From the NCBI GenBank assembly GCA_029215795.1, contig JARDYH010000003.1, forward strand, positions 265,765,562 to 265,829,561: a stretch of 64,000 bases of DNA, read 5' to 3'. A program made the translations under genes and the position numbers. A model generated the notes under the pieces. The model worked only from the letters and a program-made list of their open reading frames with translations. It was not told where the DNA came from and did no database searches. The number at the start of each line of letters is the position of its first letter. The first letter of the stretch is position 1. Below are positions 10,637 through 21,524 of this stretch, piece after piece. The stretch comes from Anniella stebbinsi. Its lineage: Eukaryota > Chordata > Lepidosauria > Squamata > Anniellidae.

Positions 10637-10706
10637 TTCAATGACCTTCTGAACTATACTTAAAACCAAAAAGAGAGGAAGCCAAACAAATATTCTGGGA
10701 CAGAAA

Positions 10707-11240
10707 ATCCCAGTACTGGTACTAACATTCAAAGCCCTAAATGGCTTGGGGCCAGGTTATCTGAAGGAACGCCTCCTCCCATATGTACCTGCCCGGACCC
10801 TAAGATCATTTACAGGCACCGTTCTCTGTGAGCCCCTGCCAAAGGAAGTGAGGCAGGTGGCCACCAGGAGGAGTGCTTTCTCTGCTGTGGCACCCCGGCT
10901 GTGGAATGAGCTCCCCAGAGAGGTTCGCCTGGCGCCTATTTTGCACTCCTTTCGTCGCCAGGTGAAGACCTTTTTATTCTCCCAGCATTTTAACAGCTAA
11001 ATTAACCTAATTTTAACCTTTACTGTTTTAAATTTGTATTTTAATCTGTATTAATCTTTGCTGCTTGGTTTTATCCTGGTTGTGTTTTCTATATTGTATG
11101 TTATTTTGTGTTTTTAGATTGTTGTCTGTTTTATATTTCTTAAAATGATTCCATGGTTTCAATTTTTGTGAACTGCCCTGAGAGCTTCGGCTATAGGGCA
11201 GCATAAAAATGCAATAAATAAATAAATAAATAAATAAATC
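10707..11240 (+). mobile_element. L2 LINE, 5'-truncated 3' end with (AAATA)n tail
   Basis: The C-terminal part of the L2 ORF2 protein is readable from about 10707 to the stop at 10998-11000. Recognisable pieces are LTFKALNGLGPGYL, AFSAVAPRLWNELPREV and FRRQVKTFLFSQ, typical of the region after the reverse transcriptase in L2-clade LINEs. The 3' UTR ends in the AACTGCCCTGAGAGCTTCGG hairpin-like block and an AATAAATAAATA tail (11213-11240). It is heavily 5'-truncated, so it is not mobile. Confidence 0.88.
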
Positions 11241-11803
11241 CCACAGTCTGGGTACCAACACTGAGAAGGCCCTATCCACTATTCCTAAAATAGAGATGGA
11301 TTGCATCGAAATGGCGGCTCGGGTCTTTCCGGAATACCAATGTAGTGTAAAATGTGGAAATAAAGGAACAATCTACACACAGGTCCAGGGAATGCCACGT
11401 GGTCTGAAAACAGGGGTCTGGGGGGCCGAGTAGGAGGAATCCATTGGACTCCATCCCTGTAAGAGGCACCTGTGATATAACTAGCCTCAAATGTTAGTGG
11501 AACTGTGATGAATAACCAAAATGAGGAGAGCATCCACTCAGGGTAAAAAAGGGAGAGAAGCAGGTTCTCAGAATCCTAAGATACTTTATTATTCACTCCC
11601 AATGCATTTTGGCCTATGTTGTTTTTTTAAGGCCTTCTTCAGGGGGTTGGTAAGAGATGTCTGCAGAAAACTCTTAGCAGGATGATAGTCTCCTATGAGA
11701 TTCACCCAGCACTGATGGGAGTTCTAGGACAAAACATCTGGAGGACCACAAGATGTCCACCCCTGCTATAGAACAACCAATAGCTTCATTGTTGGCTACA
11801 TGG
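11241..11803. other. no gene recognised
   Basis: Sequence between the L2 tail and family B copy B2. Words such as CCCACAGTCTGGGTACCAAC directly after the L2 tail could be more decayed L2 coding sequence. Nothing else is recognised. Confidence 0.3.
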
Positions 11804-11811
11804 AGTTGGAT

Positions 11812-12131
11812 TAGGGTGACCAGATAAAATCCAGGTCAGGGCTCATGTAACTTTAACAGTTGTAGAGAAAAGGGAATTTCAGCCAGTGTCATTTGTATGC
11901 AATTAGTTCCTGGTGAAATTCCCTCGTCATCAAAACTGCTAAAGTTGTAGGGGCCTTGCCTATTTTTGTATATGGTCACTCTAGTATAGTGCCTGCAACT
12001 TTAACTGTTGTGATGAAGAGGGAATATCACCAGGAACTAATTGCATACAAATGACTCTGGCTGAAATTGCCTTTTCTCTACAACTGTTAAAGTTACATGA
12101 GCCCTGACCTGGATTTTATCTGGTCAGCCTA
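11812..12131. mobile_element. Family B hAT foldback element, copy B2
   Basis: 320 bp from TAGGGTGACC to GGTCAGCCTA with exact 8-bp duplications AGTTGGAT (11804-11811, 12132-12139). The whole element is a large inverted repeat. Each arm is itself an imperfect hairpin of about 110 bp (AACTTTAACAGTTGTAGAG pairs with the TCACAACAGTTAAAG side within the same arm family). Non-coding and non-autonomous. Confidence 0.92.
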
Positions 12132-12659
12132 AGTTGGATCCAGACTTCGGCAAGATCAGAAGAAATCCACTGAAATTAAAGGTAGGTCTCATTGAGTTCA
12201 AGCAAGCCAAGCAGGTCCACATATCCTGAACTAATATGCACGTCAGCAGACAGTTCTTGGCTCAAAAAGTGTACGAAAATGCATCTAAAAATGCTTAATT
12301 TAGGAATGCATATTTCAAGAGAAAAAAATGTTTAGAAATATTGACTTTGTAAGAAAATACATTTTAAAATGTGTGGTTACTTATGGATTTTCATGCAGAT
12401 TAAAAAATCTGCAGATTGGTATGGAAATTGAATAGAAACAACTTATGGATGTAGAACTGACATGGAATGAAGACAGATTGATAAGCCTACTCCAGTTATG
12501 GTCCCCATTAAAATAAAACGTAAATACAACTGATGCAAAACGGTCAGCTACAGCTACGTTAAAACAATACAGCATAAGGTCAGTCCTTTACTTTCCTAAA
12601 TTTTTATGTTCTCATTTTTTAAAAAAAATGCAACTGGTTTAATTTAAACTTGAGTCCAT

Positions 12660-13000
12660 ATCTGTTTGCGAGTTTTTTCTTTCATTCATGCTTTCTGCAT
12701 GAAAATCCATACATATTTTCATGCATACTCCTCCATATGTATGCGCCAATTGTGCACATCTTTGAAATGTATGCATTGTTCTCAAATTGACAAAAGGGTA
12801 TTTGTGTGCATTTGTCATGTATTTTTATGCACATTTTTCAAATGTATGTGTGCTGTCGAATCACATGGGAAGTTTGGAAATCTACAAACTTTGAGCACAG
12901 ATTGTGTCAGAGTTTGTTTTCCATCCAGAAGGTACAAACTGGGCAAATCCTGATTAAAAACAAACAAACTCAAATGAATTGCTCTTACATCCTAATCAGG
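12660..13000. repeat. AT-rich repeat family H (TGCACATTT-type)
   Basis: Words such as TGTGCACATCTTTGAAATGT and ATGCACATTTTTCAAATGT recur every 30-50 bases, followed by TTTGTTTTCCATCCAGAAGG and AAATGAATTGCTC. The same order of words is found near 35165-35625, 49600-49925, 51597-52305 and 62725-63125. Ends are not sharply defined, and no coding sequence is present. Confidence 0.55.
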
Positions 13001-14345
13001 GTTTCTGTTTTGTTTTTGATGAAAAATATATTGTTTTGACGCAAGATGCGGTAAAATATACTCCTTATACCATAATGACATCTTAGAGTGAAGACTTTGG
13101 AAGACTTACACTCATGCATTGTTTCTATCAGAGCCCTCCAGCTCACCTGATATATCCATTTTTAGTGAATATCTTGACAAGTATATGGTAGTGGCTGCAG
13201 GGCCTTCAAATGAAACATAGCCTCCAGAAAACCAAAGAGGAACAATAGCTAAGCGAAACATTTCTGCTTGCAAGATATTTACTTGCCAGAGACTCCATAT
13301 ATTTCTCTTTCCTTTTTTTTTTTTTTTTTTACTGGAGGGTTCAAATTCAGCCCAATAACAATTGGAAATGCTATAGTTGACCTCCAGTTAAGCTGGCAGT
13401 AGGGATGATATACTTGGCAAAAGAAGCCAAATGCTCAGAAAAAAAGGAGTTGTGGTTGCTTCCACCCCCTTGAAAACTGTATCTTGCAGTCAAAAGACGC
13501 ATTGAAAAACAACTCACAAGTAGAATGCCACCTCCTTTTTCTTGGAATCAAGATGGCTTGACATGAATATCTCTCAAAGTCATATAGAAGCCCCAGATTT
13601 GTAAGGTTACCACCTTATTTTCTGGTCCTGCCTTTGTGCCTTTCACAGCAGCCTCAGGTAGGGGAAGTATTAAATCCCCCACTTTAGGACTGCATGATAA
13701 ATTTGTTTCAGTTCATTTTGGACCAGGATGTATCCAGTTTGCACCATCCAAAAATGAATACGGAACTGAATGTAATTCGTACTGAAATTTTGAACATTTA
13801 GAGCTCCTGGCATGTTTTGCAGAATAAAAATAGGTGTTCAAAAATGCATCCATTTGAAAAAATGAACTGAAGAATAAATGCACAGCTGTACAAAAATATA
13901 TGAATGAGTGACAAACCAATGCATGGGAAATAACTATATAGAAACATACAAACTAAGCAGAAATAGGTGAATTGAACAGATATACACAGAAAACATACGC
14001 GTTAAGAAATCAATATAACATACAAGCATAAATTGAACACAGATAAGCAATGTTTTTTACAGAAGGTCAAAGGTTTAAATCAGTGTAACACAAAAGCGTA
14101 AATTGAACGCAAACAAGTTTTTTTCACAGGTAAGGCAAAGGTTTTTACAGGTACCCAGTTCAGTCTTGTTTTGCCATGTCCAGCTTCTTCAGAAAGGTGA
14201 CATATTACCTGTAAGAACACCACTAATGAGCCATGCCATGGAAGTAAGGAAAAGTTGAACACCTTAAGCAGTCTCTCTGTCCAGTATCTTAATAACTCCC
14301 CCGAAGGAAGTTTAGCTCAAATCCCTGGCAGCTCAATCAATCGGC
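13001..14345. other. no gene recognised
   Basis: AT-rich DNA with a T-run at about 13312-13330. Around 13700-13960 are further family H-like words (AAAAATGCATCC, TGAACATTTAG). Nothing coding is supported. Confidence 0.35.
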
Positions 14346-14347
14346 TT

Positions 14348-14373
14348 GTCCTCCTTTTCATATGGTCACCCTA
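14348..14373. mobile_element. Family B right-terminal fragment, B3
   Basis: The terminal 26 bases of a family B element (GTCCTCCTTTTCATATGGTC then ACCCTA) without the rest. Confidence 0.6.
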
Positions 14374-14955
14374 TATTTGTCTGAACTTTAGCAATACCCA
14401 TGAGAACAGGCATTAATGCCTGCAAATTTCATCTAATTCTCCCAGAAATAAAAAGCTATGTGTCCTTTTAAGGGGGGGAAAACAAAACTTTAAAAGCAAT
14501 CCTTTATGATAGTCTCAAACTTAAATGCCCCCTTGCACAAAATCCCTTACACCTATTTGCCTGATATTTATTACGATTCATACAATCATGGGAGATGACT
14601 ACAGCTGAAAATCAATTCTTTGACAATGTAAAAATAAAAAAGTTACAGCTGTCGATTTCTCCAGCATAGTCAATGGCGAGTCGTCCACAGCTTCGGAAAA
14701 TCAAACTGAGGTCCTGCCTCGGATCTGAAACAAGGAGGCAGTTGACCAAAGGGAGCCAAAGGAAAATGGACCCCCTACCTTGAAGCACCAAAGCAACTTC
14801 TGAACTAATTTGTTTCTCTGCACACCCTTAATGAGTTCTATTATTATCTATTATTTTTTGAACCCAAACTCAAGGAAGAATTGGTTACCATCCCTCTGTA
14901 TTATCACCAAAGGAAAAGAAAAGGAAAAAAAAGAGTCTATTTGGGATGAGAGAAC
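14374..14955. other. no gene recognised
   Basis: AT-rich single-copy-looking sequence between a family B fragment and family A copy A4. Confidence 0.3.
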
Positions 14956-15427
14956 GGGCATTTATCCCTGGGTCGTCCCTGTGCATCCATATAACACACA
15001 GGGGATCCCGGGATCAACCAGTGACAACATTGGGATGACCCCGGGATAATGGGAACTGGGGATATCCCAGGTTTCCTGCTGTCCCGAGACATTCCCGAGG
15101 ACTGCGCCTGGTGTGGTGCGGTATCCTGGGTCTTAAAACAGGCACGGAGCTGCATGGGGTGGCTCCGTGTCCATGGGGGTAGGGGCTGGCAGCAATTTTG
15201 CCATACCCAGGATGGTGGGGTAGGATGGACATGGGGTTTGGCAGGGGGTTCATACAATTTCTGCTGCATGTGGCTACTCTCCTTAAAAAAAAAATAGTGC
15301 CCGCGTCATCCCTCTTCCCTTCTGGGACATCACGTTGCCGTCTAGATGCTGGGGTTGGATAGTGGAAGCAGGTAAGTCTGTGATTCTCCTCCTCCCTCCC
15401 TCTACAACCTTAGGTGTAGATGAGCCC
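14956..15427 (-). mobile_element. Family A TIR element, copy A4 (left end lost)
   Basis: Opposite orientation to A1. The right end GGTGTAGATGAGCCC is intact, while the left end begins at GGGCATTTATCCC and lacks the terminal CTACACC. It keeps a perfect CAGGTAAGT (15369-15377) near the terminus, the GGGACATCACG / CGTCATCCCTC region and the GGGATGACCCCGGGATAATG palindromes. Confidence 0.75.
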
Positions 15428-15454
15428 ATAGTGTCTGGCCAAACTTCATGGCTG

Positions 15455-15530
15455 CGTGGTGATATGAGCCTAGGCTTTTTCAATTCAAATCCAGCACTCT
15501 AACCACTCAACAACACTGCCTTTGTTGATA
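15455..15530 (-). mobile_element. tRNA-derived SINE fragment
   Basis: On the minus strand the order GAGTGGTTAGAGTGCTGGAT then TTGAATTG is that of a tRNA-like SINE head (A-box region followed by a B-box-like TTGAA). The fragment is truncated and diverged. Confidence 0.5.
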
Positions 15531-16050
15531 GATTGAAGCTCCGTAGCTACTGAATGAGCTATGCTTCTTTGCAAGCCTTGTTAGACGCTTCTTGTGATTC
15601 TTGCATCCAAATCCTTGAAACGCTCTTAGGTGCTGCATCAGAAAGCCCTCATCTATAAACACTGCAGCCATATGCAGTCTGGAGTGTCCTGTCTTTTGCT
15701 TTCCATGCACCCTAAATACATTGCTACTTCAAGGGAGAATACTTCGGGTTCTTCTCAGGATCGGAGTGGAATAATAGGGAGCACTAGTCGTGTGCTCAAA
15801 GTCTTTTATCTTTCTGCAGATTCATCCACAGCATCGATTCTTTATTGACCTAAACTCTCCTATGCATGGCTCTGGCTCCCCAACCCCCCTTACATAGTCT
15901 ATGGGAGAATTAAGGCATCTACTCCTTTAATATTGATTTTTTTATATATATATTGTGTGTGTGCAAAAAAGTTGCGGGAAAGGGGGCAATTTGTGTCTGC
16001 AGTTGCTCTTCGCTGGAGAAGATACCTTTGTTAAGTGTTTATAGCATTGT
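15531..16050. other. no gene recognised
   Basis: Single-copy-looking sequence. A TA-rich (ATAT/GTGT) stretch lies near 15940-15965. Confidence 0.3.
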
Positions 16051-16051
16051 A

Positions 16052-16261
16052 TCAAAGGGCTGAACGGGCAGCTTTCTCTCTCTCTTTCAGAGCTGAGAAA
16101 CAGGCTTGGTCAAATGTGTCATTGGTTTTAATGATATTTTGAAGTGAAGCAAATGCATCGGCCCTTTTGAAGACTCCAGCAGTTGGATAGCCTTTCATGG
16201 TTTTTCCCGTCACTTTGTCAAATGCAGGCTGTATCTGTTCTTTCACTGGAAGAGTAATCAT
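16052..16261 (-). other. unrecognised 69-codon open frame, possible exon or retrocopy
   Basis: The minus-strand frame has a protein-like composition. It is rich in K, E, A, D and F with few low-complexity runs, and includes QIQPAFDKVTGKTMKGYP, FKRADAFASLQNIIK and CFSALKEREKAARSAL before a TGA. Upstream, TTACTCTTCCAG immediately before codon GTG/AAA could serve as a splice acceptor, so this could be a terminal exon or a fragment of a processed copy. I do not recognise the family and assign no function. Unlike most open frames in the window, it does not overlap a recognised transposon or microsatellite. Confidence 0.3.
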
Positions 16262-16410
16262 GTTTTATGTATGTATTTCTTTGTTATAGTTCTTTATACC
16301 GCCTTTCCACAAAAAATCACTGAGCCAATGAATGAAAGAAAACAATAATAATCAAATTCAACCTCATCCAACAACCTACACCATACTATATATACACACC
16401 CGAAACAATC

Positions 16411-16804
16411 TTGGAAAATGCAGATCATAAAATATACTGGGACAGAGCAATTCATACAGACAAAACAATACCCTGCCTCCGACCAGACATAACAGTTATA
16501 GACAAAAAAGAAAAACACTCTTACCTCATTGACAGAGCAATACCTAATGACAAAAATGTTGTTGAAAAGGAAAAGGAAAAATAAAAAATAAAAATATACA
16601 CCATTGGCTATTGAAGTTAAAGAACTATTGCAACACGAAAAGGTCACAATTTTCCATTAGTCACATCAGTCACCGGCATCACATCAAAAAAACTATACAG
16701 AAAACTTTCAGAAACTGGGCCCACCAAAATACATCCACACCAACATCCAGAAAGCAGTCATACTTAAAACATGCTCAATTGTCAAGAAAGTCCTGAATCA
16801 GTAA
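16411..16804 (+). mobile_element. R2/R4-type LINE, C-terminal fragment with restriction-like endonuclease
   Basis: In frame from 16411 the protein reads through YWDRAIHTDKTI, then RPDITVIDKKEKHSYLIDRA, then IPNDKN. This is the PD-(D/E)XK arrangement (PD, then a K about eight residues on) of the restriction-like endonuclease found at the C terminus of R2/R4-superclade LINEs. In a shifted frame further on are LAIEVKELLQHEKVTI, PLVTSVTGITSKKL and a C-terminal KAVILKTCSIVKKVLNQ ending at a TAA. At least three frame changes and an internal stop (near 16582) show that it is dead. It is severely 5'-truncated with no reverse transcriptase left. These LINEs are known in squamates. Confidence 0.65.
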
Positions 16805-17298
16805 AATAAAGCATGGATTGGCAAAGCTCATCATGTCCATCTAGAAAAACTGCCATGAGCAAGAAAAGAGAGATAATAATACAAACAGGATGGGCAACCA
16901 GACCTGTTTATGATTTGAACTCAAGTGGGAATGATCAGCCTACTTGCGTGAAAACTTAGAAGAAAGCTTCCCTGTGGTCCAAAAGTTTGAATCATGTCCA
17001 AATTTTAGTGCAAGTGTGTTACAGAAGTGTAACTTTGGAATGTGGCATGTTTAGCTTTATAGTCCTTTTCTTTCCCTTGTGCATTTGCAACATCATTTGC
17101 AGACTGGTCACAGCCATTATGGTGCCAGCACAAAACTCGGGATATTTTTAACCAGCTAGACTGAGTGTGGAGCCGCATGTGGAAGAGCCAGATACAAAGG
17201 AATTGGAAGCAGAAGCAGAAAATAAGAAAGGGTTGAAATAAGCAACATTCAAGCATGCAACAAAGATGGCTGAATCCACCTGGTTTTAGCTCCTTAGT

Positions 17299-17300
<2 letters not shown>
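16805..17300. other. no gene recognised
   Basis: Single-copy-looking DNA to the right of the R2/R4-type fragment, running up to the (TAA)n of the next L2 copy. Confidence 0.3.
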
Positions 17301-17347
<47 letters not shown>

Positions 17348-17872
17348 TTATTACCCGCCTCTCCCAACGAATCGAGGTGGGGAACAACATAAAACATAAA
17401 ACACAAAACTGATTAAAACACATAAAACCAATACATCATTAAAATACCCATAAAACACCAATAAAACACTTTAAAATTCATCTGGGTAGGCCTGCCAGAA
17501 GAGATCAGGCTTTATAGATCTTTTAAATTCCTGAAGACTGTTGAGTTGGCGAATCTCTCCCGGCAGGTCATTCCACAATCTGGGAGTGGCAGAAGAGAAG
17601 GTCCTCTGGGTAACTGTTATCAGTCTAGTTCTTGTTGACTTTAGTAGATTCTTCCCAAAGGACTTGAGTGTGCGGGGCGGATTGTATGGGAGAAGGCGAT
17701 TCTGTAGGTAACCTGGACCCAAACCATGTAGGGCTTTAAAGGTAATAAGCTACACTTTGTACTTCGCCCAGAAACTGATTGGCAGTCAGTGAAGAGATTT
17801 TAAAACTGGTGTAATGTGGTCACCCCAGATGTACCGGTGACCAACCTGGCTGCCATATTTTGAACCATATTA
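17301..17872 (-). mobile_element. L2 LINE, 5'-truncated 3' end with (ATT)n tail
   Basis: A (TAA)n tract (17301-17344) is the reversed tail, followed by TTATTACCCGCCTCTCCCAA and then coding sequence on the minus strand (17471-17722 and upstream to about 17872). Readable pieces are AFKALHGLGPGYLQNRLLPY-like, TVTQRTFSSATPRLWNDLP and FKRSIKPDLFWQAYP. It belongs to the same (ATT)n-tailed L2 lineage as the copy at 23338. Confidence 0.88.
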
Positions 17873-20085
17873 CGAAAACTATACAACCACACAGGCAGGG
17901 CCGTGCAGAGCTGGTAATATGCCCAAGCCAGATGGGAAGTGTGTGGGAAGGAGGACAACATGGCCACCCCAAGGGGGCGTGCCCACCAACATCTCTGTTC
18001 TACATAACACCTTCATATTAAAACTGTTCTACAACACCTCAAGGCACATACATCCCTGCCCCGCATGCGGCATATGGCCCTCTGGAGCTTTTAGTCTGAC
18101 CGTGGTATTCACGACGGATGGCTTCTGTGTTGTTTCTGCAAGGCGGGCTCTTTGCTTCTCCATAAGCTGCTTAAGCTATGGAAGCAGTAGCGTAGGCTAT
18201 GGGGGGACCTCCTTGTTGGAGTGCCCCCTCAAAATCATGGGCCCTGGGCCAACTGGCCCCACTGCCCCCCCCCCTCTGCACACAGGCACATAAAAGAAAA
18301 ATGAGCTCATAATAAATCTTTCTTTAATCACGAACATATTACAGTTTCAGCACTATGCATGGGAACTAATTCCACACCTTCTTTCTGAAGTGGTACATTC
18401 CAACGGGAGTTACACCTTGTGACTCTGCTGATTGTACAGTTTGGCTGAGTATCTAACAGTAATGTGAAATAAAAGCCATTTTTTTTTAAAGAACAGAACA
18501 GAAAAGAAAGAAAGGTGAGATTTAGAAGAGGCAAGACTCTTCACCGATGTCTAAATTCAGTGCAAGCATTGCATTAATAATCTTGGGGGTGAATCCCACA
18601 CAATTTGACTCTGCAGCTTGGGTGGGTTTGCAAAATGTGAAGGAGACATTTCTGTTTGATCGTTTCCATAAGTGATTTTTACTTGGCAGGGAATGGTGAC
18701 TTCATTCTCGGCTTCTTAATTATTTCTCTAGACATAAAAAAGCAAGGTCCCGTACCAGCATGTTACATGCAGGAAAATGTGAACGGAATTGACAGGGATG
18801 GTGTGATGTCTATAAATATGTCCAATTTACAGAAATGTAAATTGAAAATTACAGTAAAAAGGGGAAAGCAAATAAAATACCTTTGAGGCTAGCAAAGGCC
18901 CCCACCTGCATTTCGGTTTGGATTTATAAAACACACCTAAGGTTATCTCAGCCTACCTAGCATTTAATTTTGCAAAATAAATTGTCAACTCTTTGCATTC
19001 CTTTCTCTCTCTCTCTTTTTCTTTTTTCAAATATTTGATCGCATTTAAAGATCCCTTATGCTAACCTTTGCAGGCTTCTCTCTATGCATTTCCACCCTGC
19101 TATAGATAAAATTGACACGTTATTGGCAAATGTTGCAACTGGGATGAGAAGATAATTTCAATTAAATATACTGCTTTCCGGCATGTACTGCTAGTGATAT
19201 TGGATCGTCATTGCGACTGTATGCTGAACCAGTATTTGGGGAGCAAATTGGAGGGAGGGGAGATGTGGCAGTTTGGCACATCTCCTTCCCCAAAATGGCG
19301 GGAATGACTTTTTGTGGGGAGGGGGATGTGAAAATAAACACATCAGTTTGGACAGGAGCGGAGGTTACGTTTATTTATTCATTTAAAATATGGATAAGGC
19401 TGCCTTTGAGGGTAAATGCAGCTTCAGTAGCCCTATGCGGGCATGCTTCTTACCATATGGAAGCAACACCTGAGGAAAGGAACGCTCCAACTCCTTCTCT
19501 CTCCACCGTTGAGTGGACACCCTCTACTCATGGAGGACAACTGCCTGAGCAGAAGCGCCCCCTGTACCCAGGGAGGTGCGCCGCGCAATTCAGAAGATTG
19601 GAAAATCCATTCATTCTACCCCTCAGAATTGATGAAATGCCCTCATCCGACTCACCCCAATTGGGGGAAATTTCTTATCGTTGGTAGTGTCAAGGAACTG
19701 GAGAGCTATCTATTGGCCAGCCCTTTTGCAATATGGCAGGTATTCAGGGAATTTAGAGTTTAAAGCTGTCACAGTGCCAATTTTCATATGTTTGTCTTTA
19801 AAACTGAGGGATCTGAGAGCATTTAATTCCCATTGATGAGGACGTAGCAGTTACCTGAAAAAGGAGCAGTTTTCCGATGGGTAAACCGATGGTGCGGGGA
19901 GACAGACCTCCTCCAAAATTCGGAGAGGAGAATTGCCTCATTGGAACTGTGCCCCAAATTTCAGCATGGAGAAGACCCACTCTGCACACCCTTATAACAC
20001 CCACCCATAATTTACACATCCAGATTGAATTTCATTTACTTTCACCGCACAACGAATGCATAACATAAGATAAGAGGAATCACGT
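17873..20085. other. single-copy-looking DNA, possible non-coding conserved parts
   Basis: No gene recognised. From about 18560 to 19200 the sequence is AT-rich with words such as TTTAAAGATCCCTTATGC and GATAATTTCAATTAAATA but no repeats, which is what ancient non-coding regulatory DNA often looks like. A 158-codon frame at 19211-19687 lacks any recognisable domain. Confidence 0.35.
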
Positions 20086-20087
20086 TG

Positions 20088-20240
20088 AATGAGAACAAAG
20101 TCTTATCCAGTCCAGCATTCTGTTCACACTAGATGCTCCAATGGGAAGCCCACAAGAGCATGATTCCAACAGCACCCTCCCATCCATGTTCCACAGCAAC
20201 TGGTGTATAGGGGCATACTGTCTCTGATGCTGGAAGTAGC
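20088..20240 (-). mobile_element. CR1 LINE 3'-region fragment
   Basis: CAGTCCAGCATTCTGTTCAC, GATGCTCCAATGGGAAGCCC and GGGGCATACTGTCTCTGATG match the reversed 3' UTR order seen in sauropsid CR1 elements. The fragment stops before a CATT/CAGT simple repeat. Confidence 0.6.
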
Positions 20241-20254
20241 ATACAGCCATCATT

Positions 20255-20322
20255 CTTTCATTCATTCATTCATTCATTCAGTCAGTCAGTCAGTCATTCA
20301 TTCAGTCATTCATTCATTCACA
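20255..20322. repeat. (CATT)n / (CAGT)n microsatellite
   Basis: Alternating blocks of CATT and CAGT tetranucleotides. Confidence 0.9.
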
Positions 20323-20429
20323 TATTATTACATTTATATCCTGCCTTTTTTCATATTGCAAGAAATCCGAAGCTGCTTAGATGTTCTTCCTCCTCTGCAG
20401 TTTTATGTGTTCAAGGTAGGTTACACTAA

Positions 20430-20935
20430 GGCTGTTTCTACACCATGCTTGTGGCTTGGCATGGCCCCCGGCTGGTCCCTGTGAGTCCAATTGACAAACA
20501 GGGACTCCCAGGGGTGGGGAGGATGGCCAGGGGATTTGCCAGGGATAAGGAATCCCTGGAAAATCCTGAAACTTCCATTGTCCCGGGAACTTCCCAGGAC
20601 CACAGAAGATGTGGCCGCCCATCCCAGGTGCTGCCGCACTTACTCATGAGTAAGCATGGAAGCACAAATGGGAATGGAGCCACACCGTCCAGCTCTGTGC
20701 CTGTCAGGGGATGGGGTAGCACCAGGGTGGGCCTGATCATGCACTTAAAAAAAAACATTTTTTTTGTGGAAAAGTGCCCTTGCGCTCTTCCCAGATTAAA
20801 AACAAACAAACAAAATGCCGGGCGCAATGTGTGATGACCCGGGAGAAACCTGGGAAGTCACACCCATGATCTGAAATGAAGCCGACGATCCTGGAAGCAG
20901 GTACTTCTGGGATCACCCTCCCTCCTAAAACTCTA
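20430..20935 (-). mobile_element. Family A TIR element, copy A5 (right end lost)
   Basis: Begins TAA|GGCTGTTTCTACACC, the same TAA-type flank as copy A2. The body has GACTCCCAGGGGTGGGG, the TGATGACCCGGGAG block and GGAAGCAGGTACTTCTGG. The right terminus is replaced by another TIR element (family G). Confidence 0.72.
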
Positions 20936-20936
20936 T

Positions 20937-21108
20937 AGCCACATCTACACCAAGCAGATATAGCATTATGAAAACATTATATGGCCCAACAGTTGTCATT
21001 GCACTTCAATACTGCACTACTATAAAGCAGTAATATGGCTCCTGCCTCTTATATATTGCTTTCATACCACTTTCGTAGTGCTATATCCTGCTTGGCGTGG
21101 ATTGGGCC
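20937..21108. mobile_element. Family G short TIR element
   Basis: About 172 bp with ends AGCCACATCTACACCAAGCA and the inverse of GGGCCCAATCCACGCCAAGC, sharing CAAGCAG-ATATAGC at both sides. Interior words are ATATGGCCCAACAGTTGTCA and CACTACTATAAAGCAG. Related fragments lie at 25549-25676 and possibly at 63283-63345. It abuts family A copy A5. Confidence 0.6.
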
Positions 21109-21215
21109 CATGACTGGCCCAAAGTCCACCAGTGAGTTTCCTGACCAAGTGGGAATTAGAGCCCAGATCTCCCAAGTCCCAGTCCAACACTCTAACCACT
21201 AGGACATTGATAGTC
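21109..21215 (-). mobile_element. tRNA-derived SINE, minus strand
   Basis: Read on the minus strand the order is: TAGTGGTTAGAGTGTTGGAC, TGGGAGATCTGGGCTCTAAT (B-box region), then CACTTGGTCAGGAAACTCAC and TGGACTTTGGGCCAG. This is a widespread squamate-type SINE with a tRNA-like head. Confidence 0.65.
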
Positions 21216-21524
21216 TTATCCTCCATAAGGATGTACACATTTTTAAAGTCATGCAGTTTTAAACATACACATTTTAGAACTACAGCATGGTTGGGCATAT
21301 TTTAGAAATAAACAGATTTTTCTTTGCACATTTTACAAATGTGCACATGTCATCAACCACATTTTTATTTGCTTGAATAAACAAATAAACTCATCACAAG
21401 CTTGGAAATTCATGGATTTCTGGCAGCAAATTACATTTGTTTCTGCATTGGGTACAAACTGTATAAACCCATTAAAAAATGAATGGAGTTTTGCTTGTTT
21501 ATTTTTTGGTTTGCCCCTGACTTT

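Noticed and set aside
14956..15427. Family A copies as host CpG islands or promoters
   Set aside because: The GC-rich sequence recurs with fixed ends at six places in the window, so it belongs to the mobile element.
19211..19687. 158-codon frame as a gene
   Set aside because: No domain or consistent composition, and an overlapping second frame of similar quality; best treated as chance.
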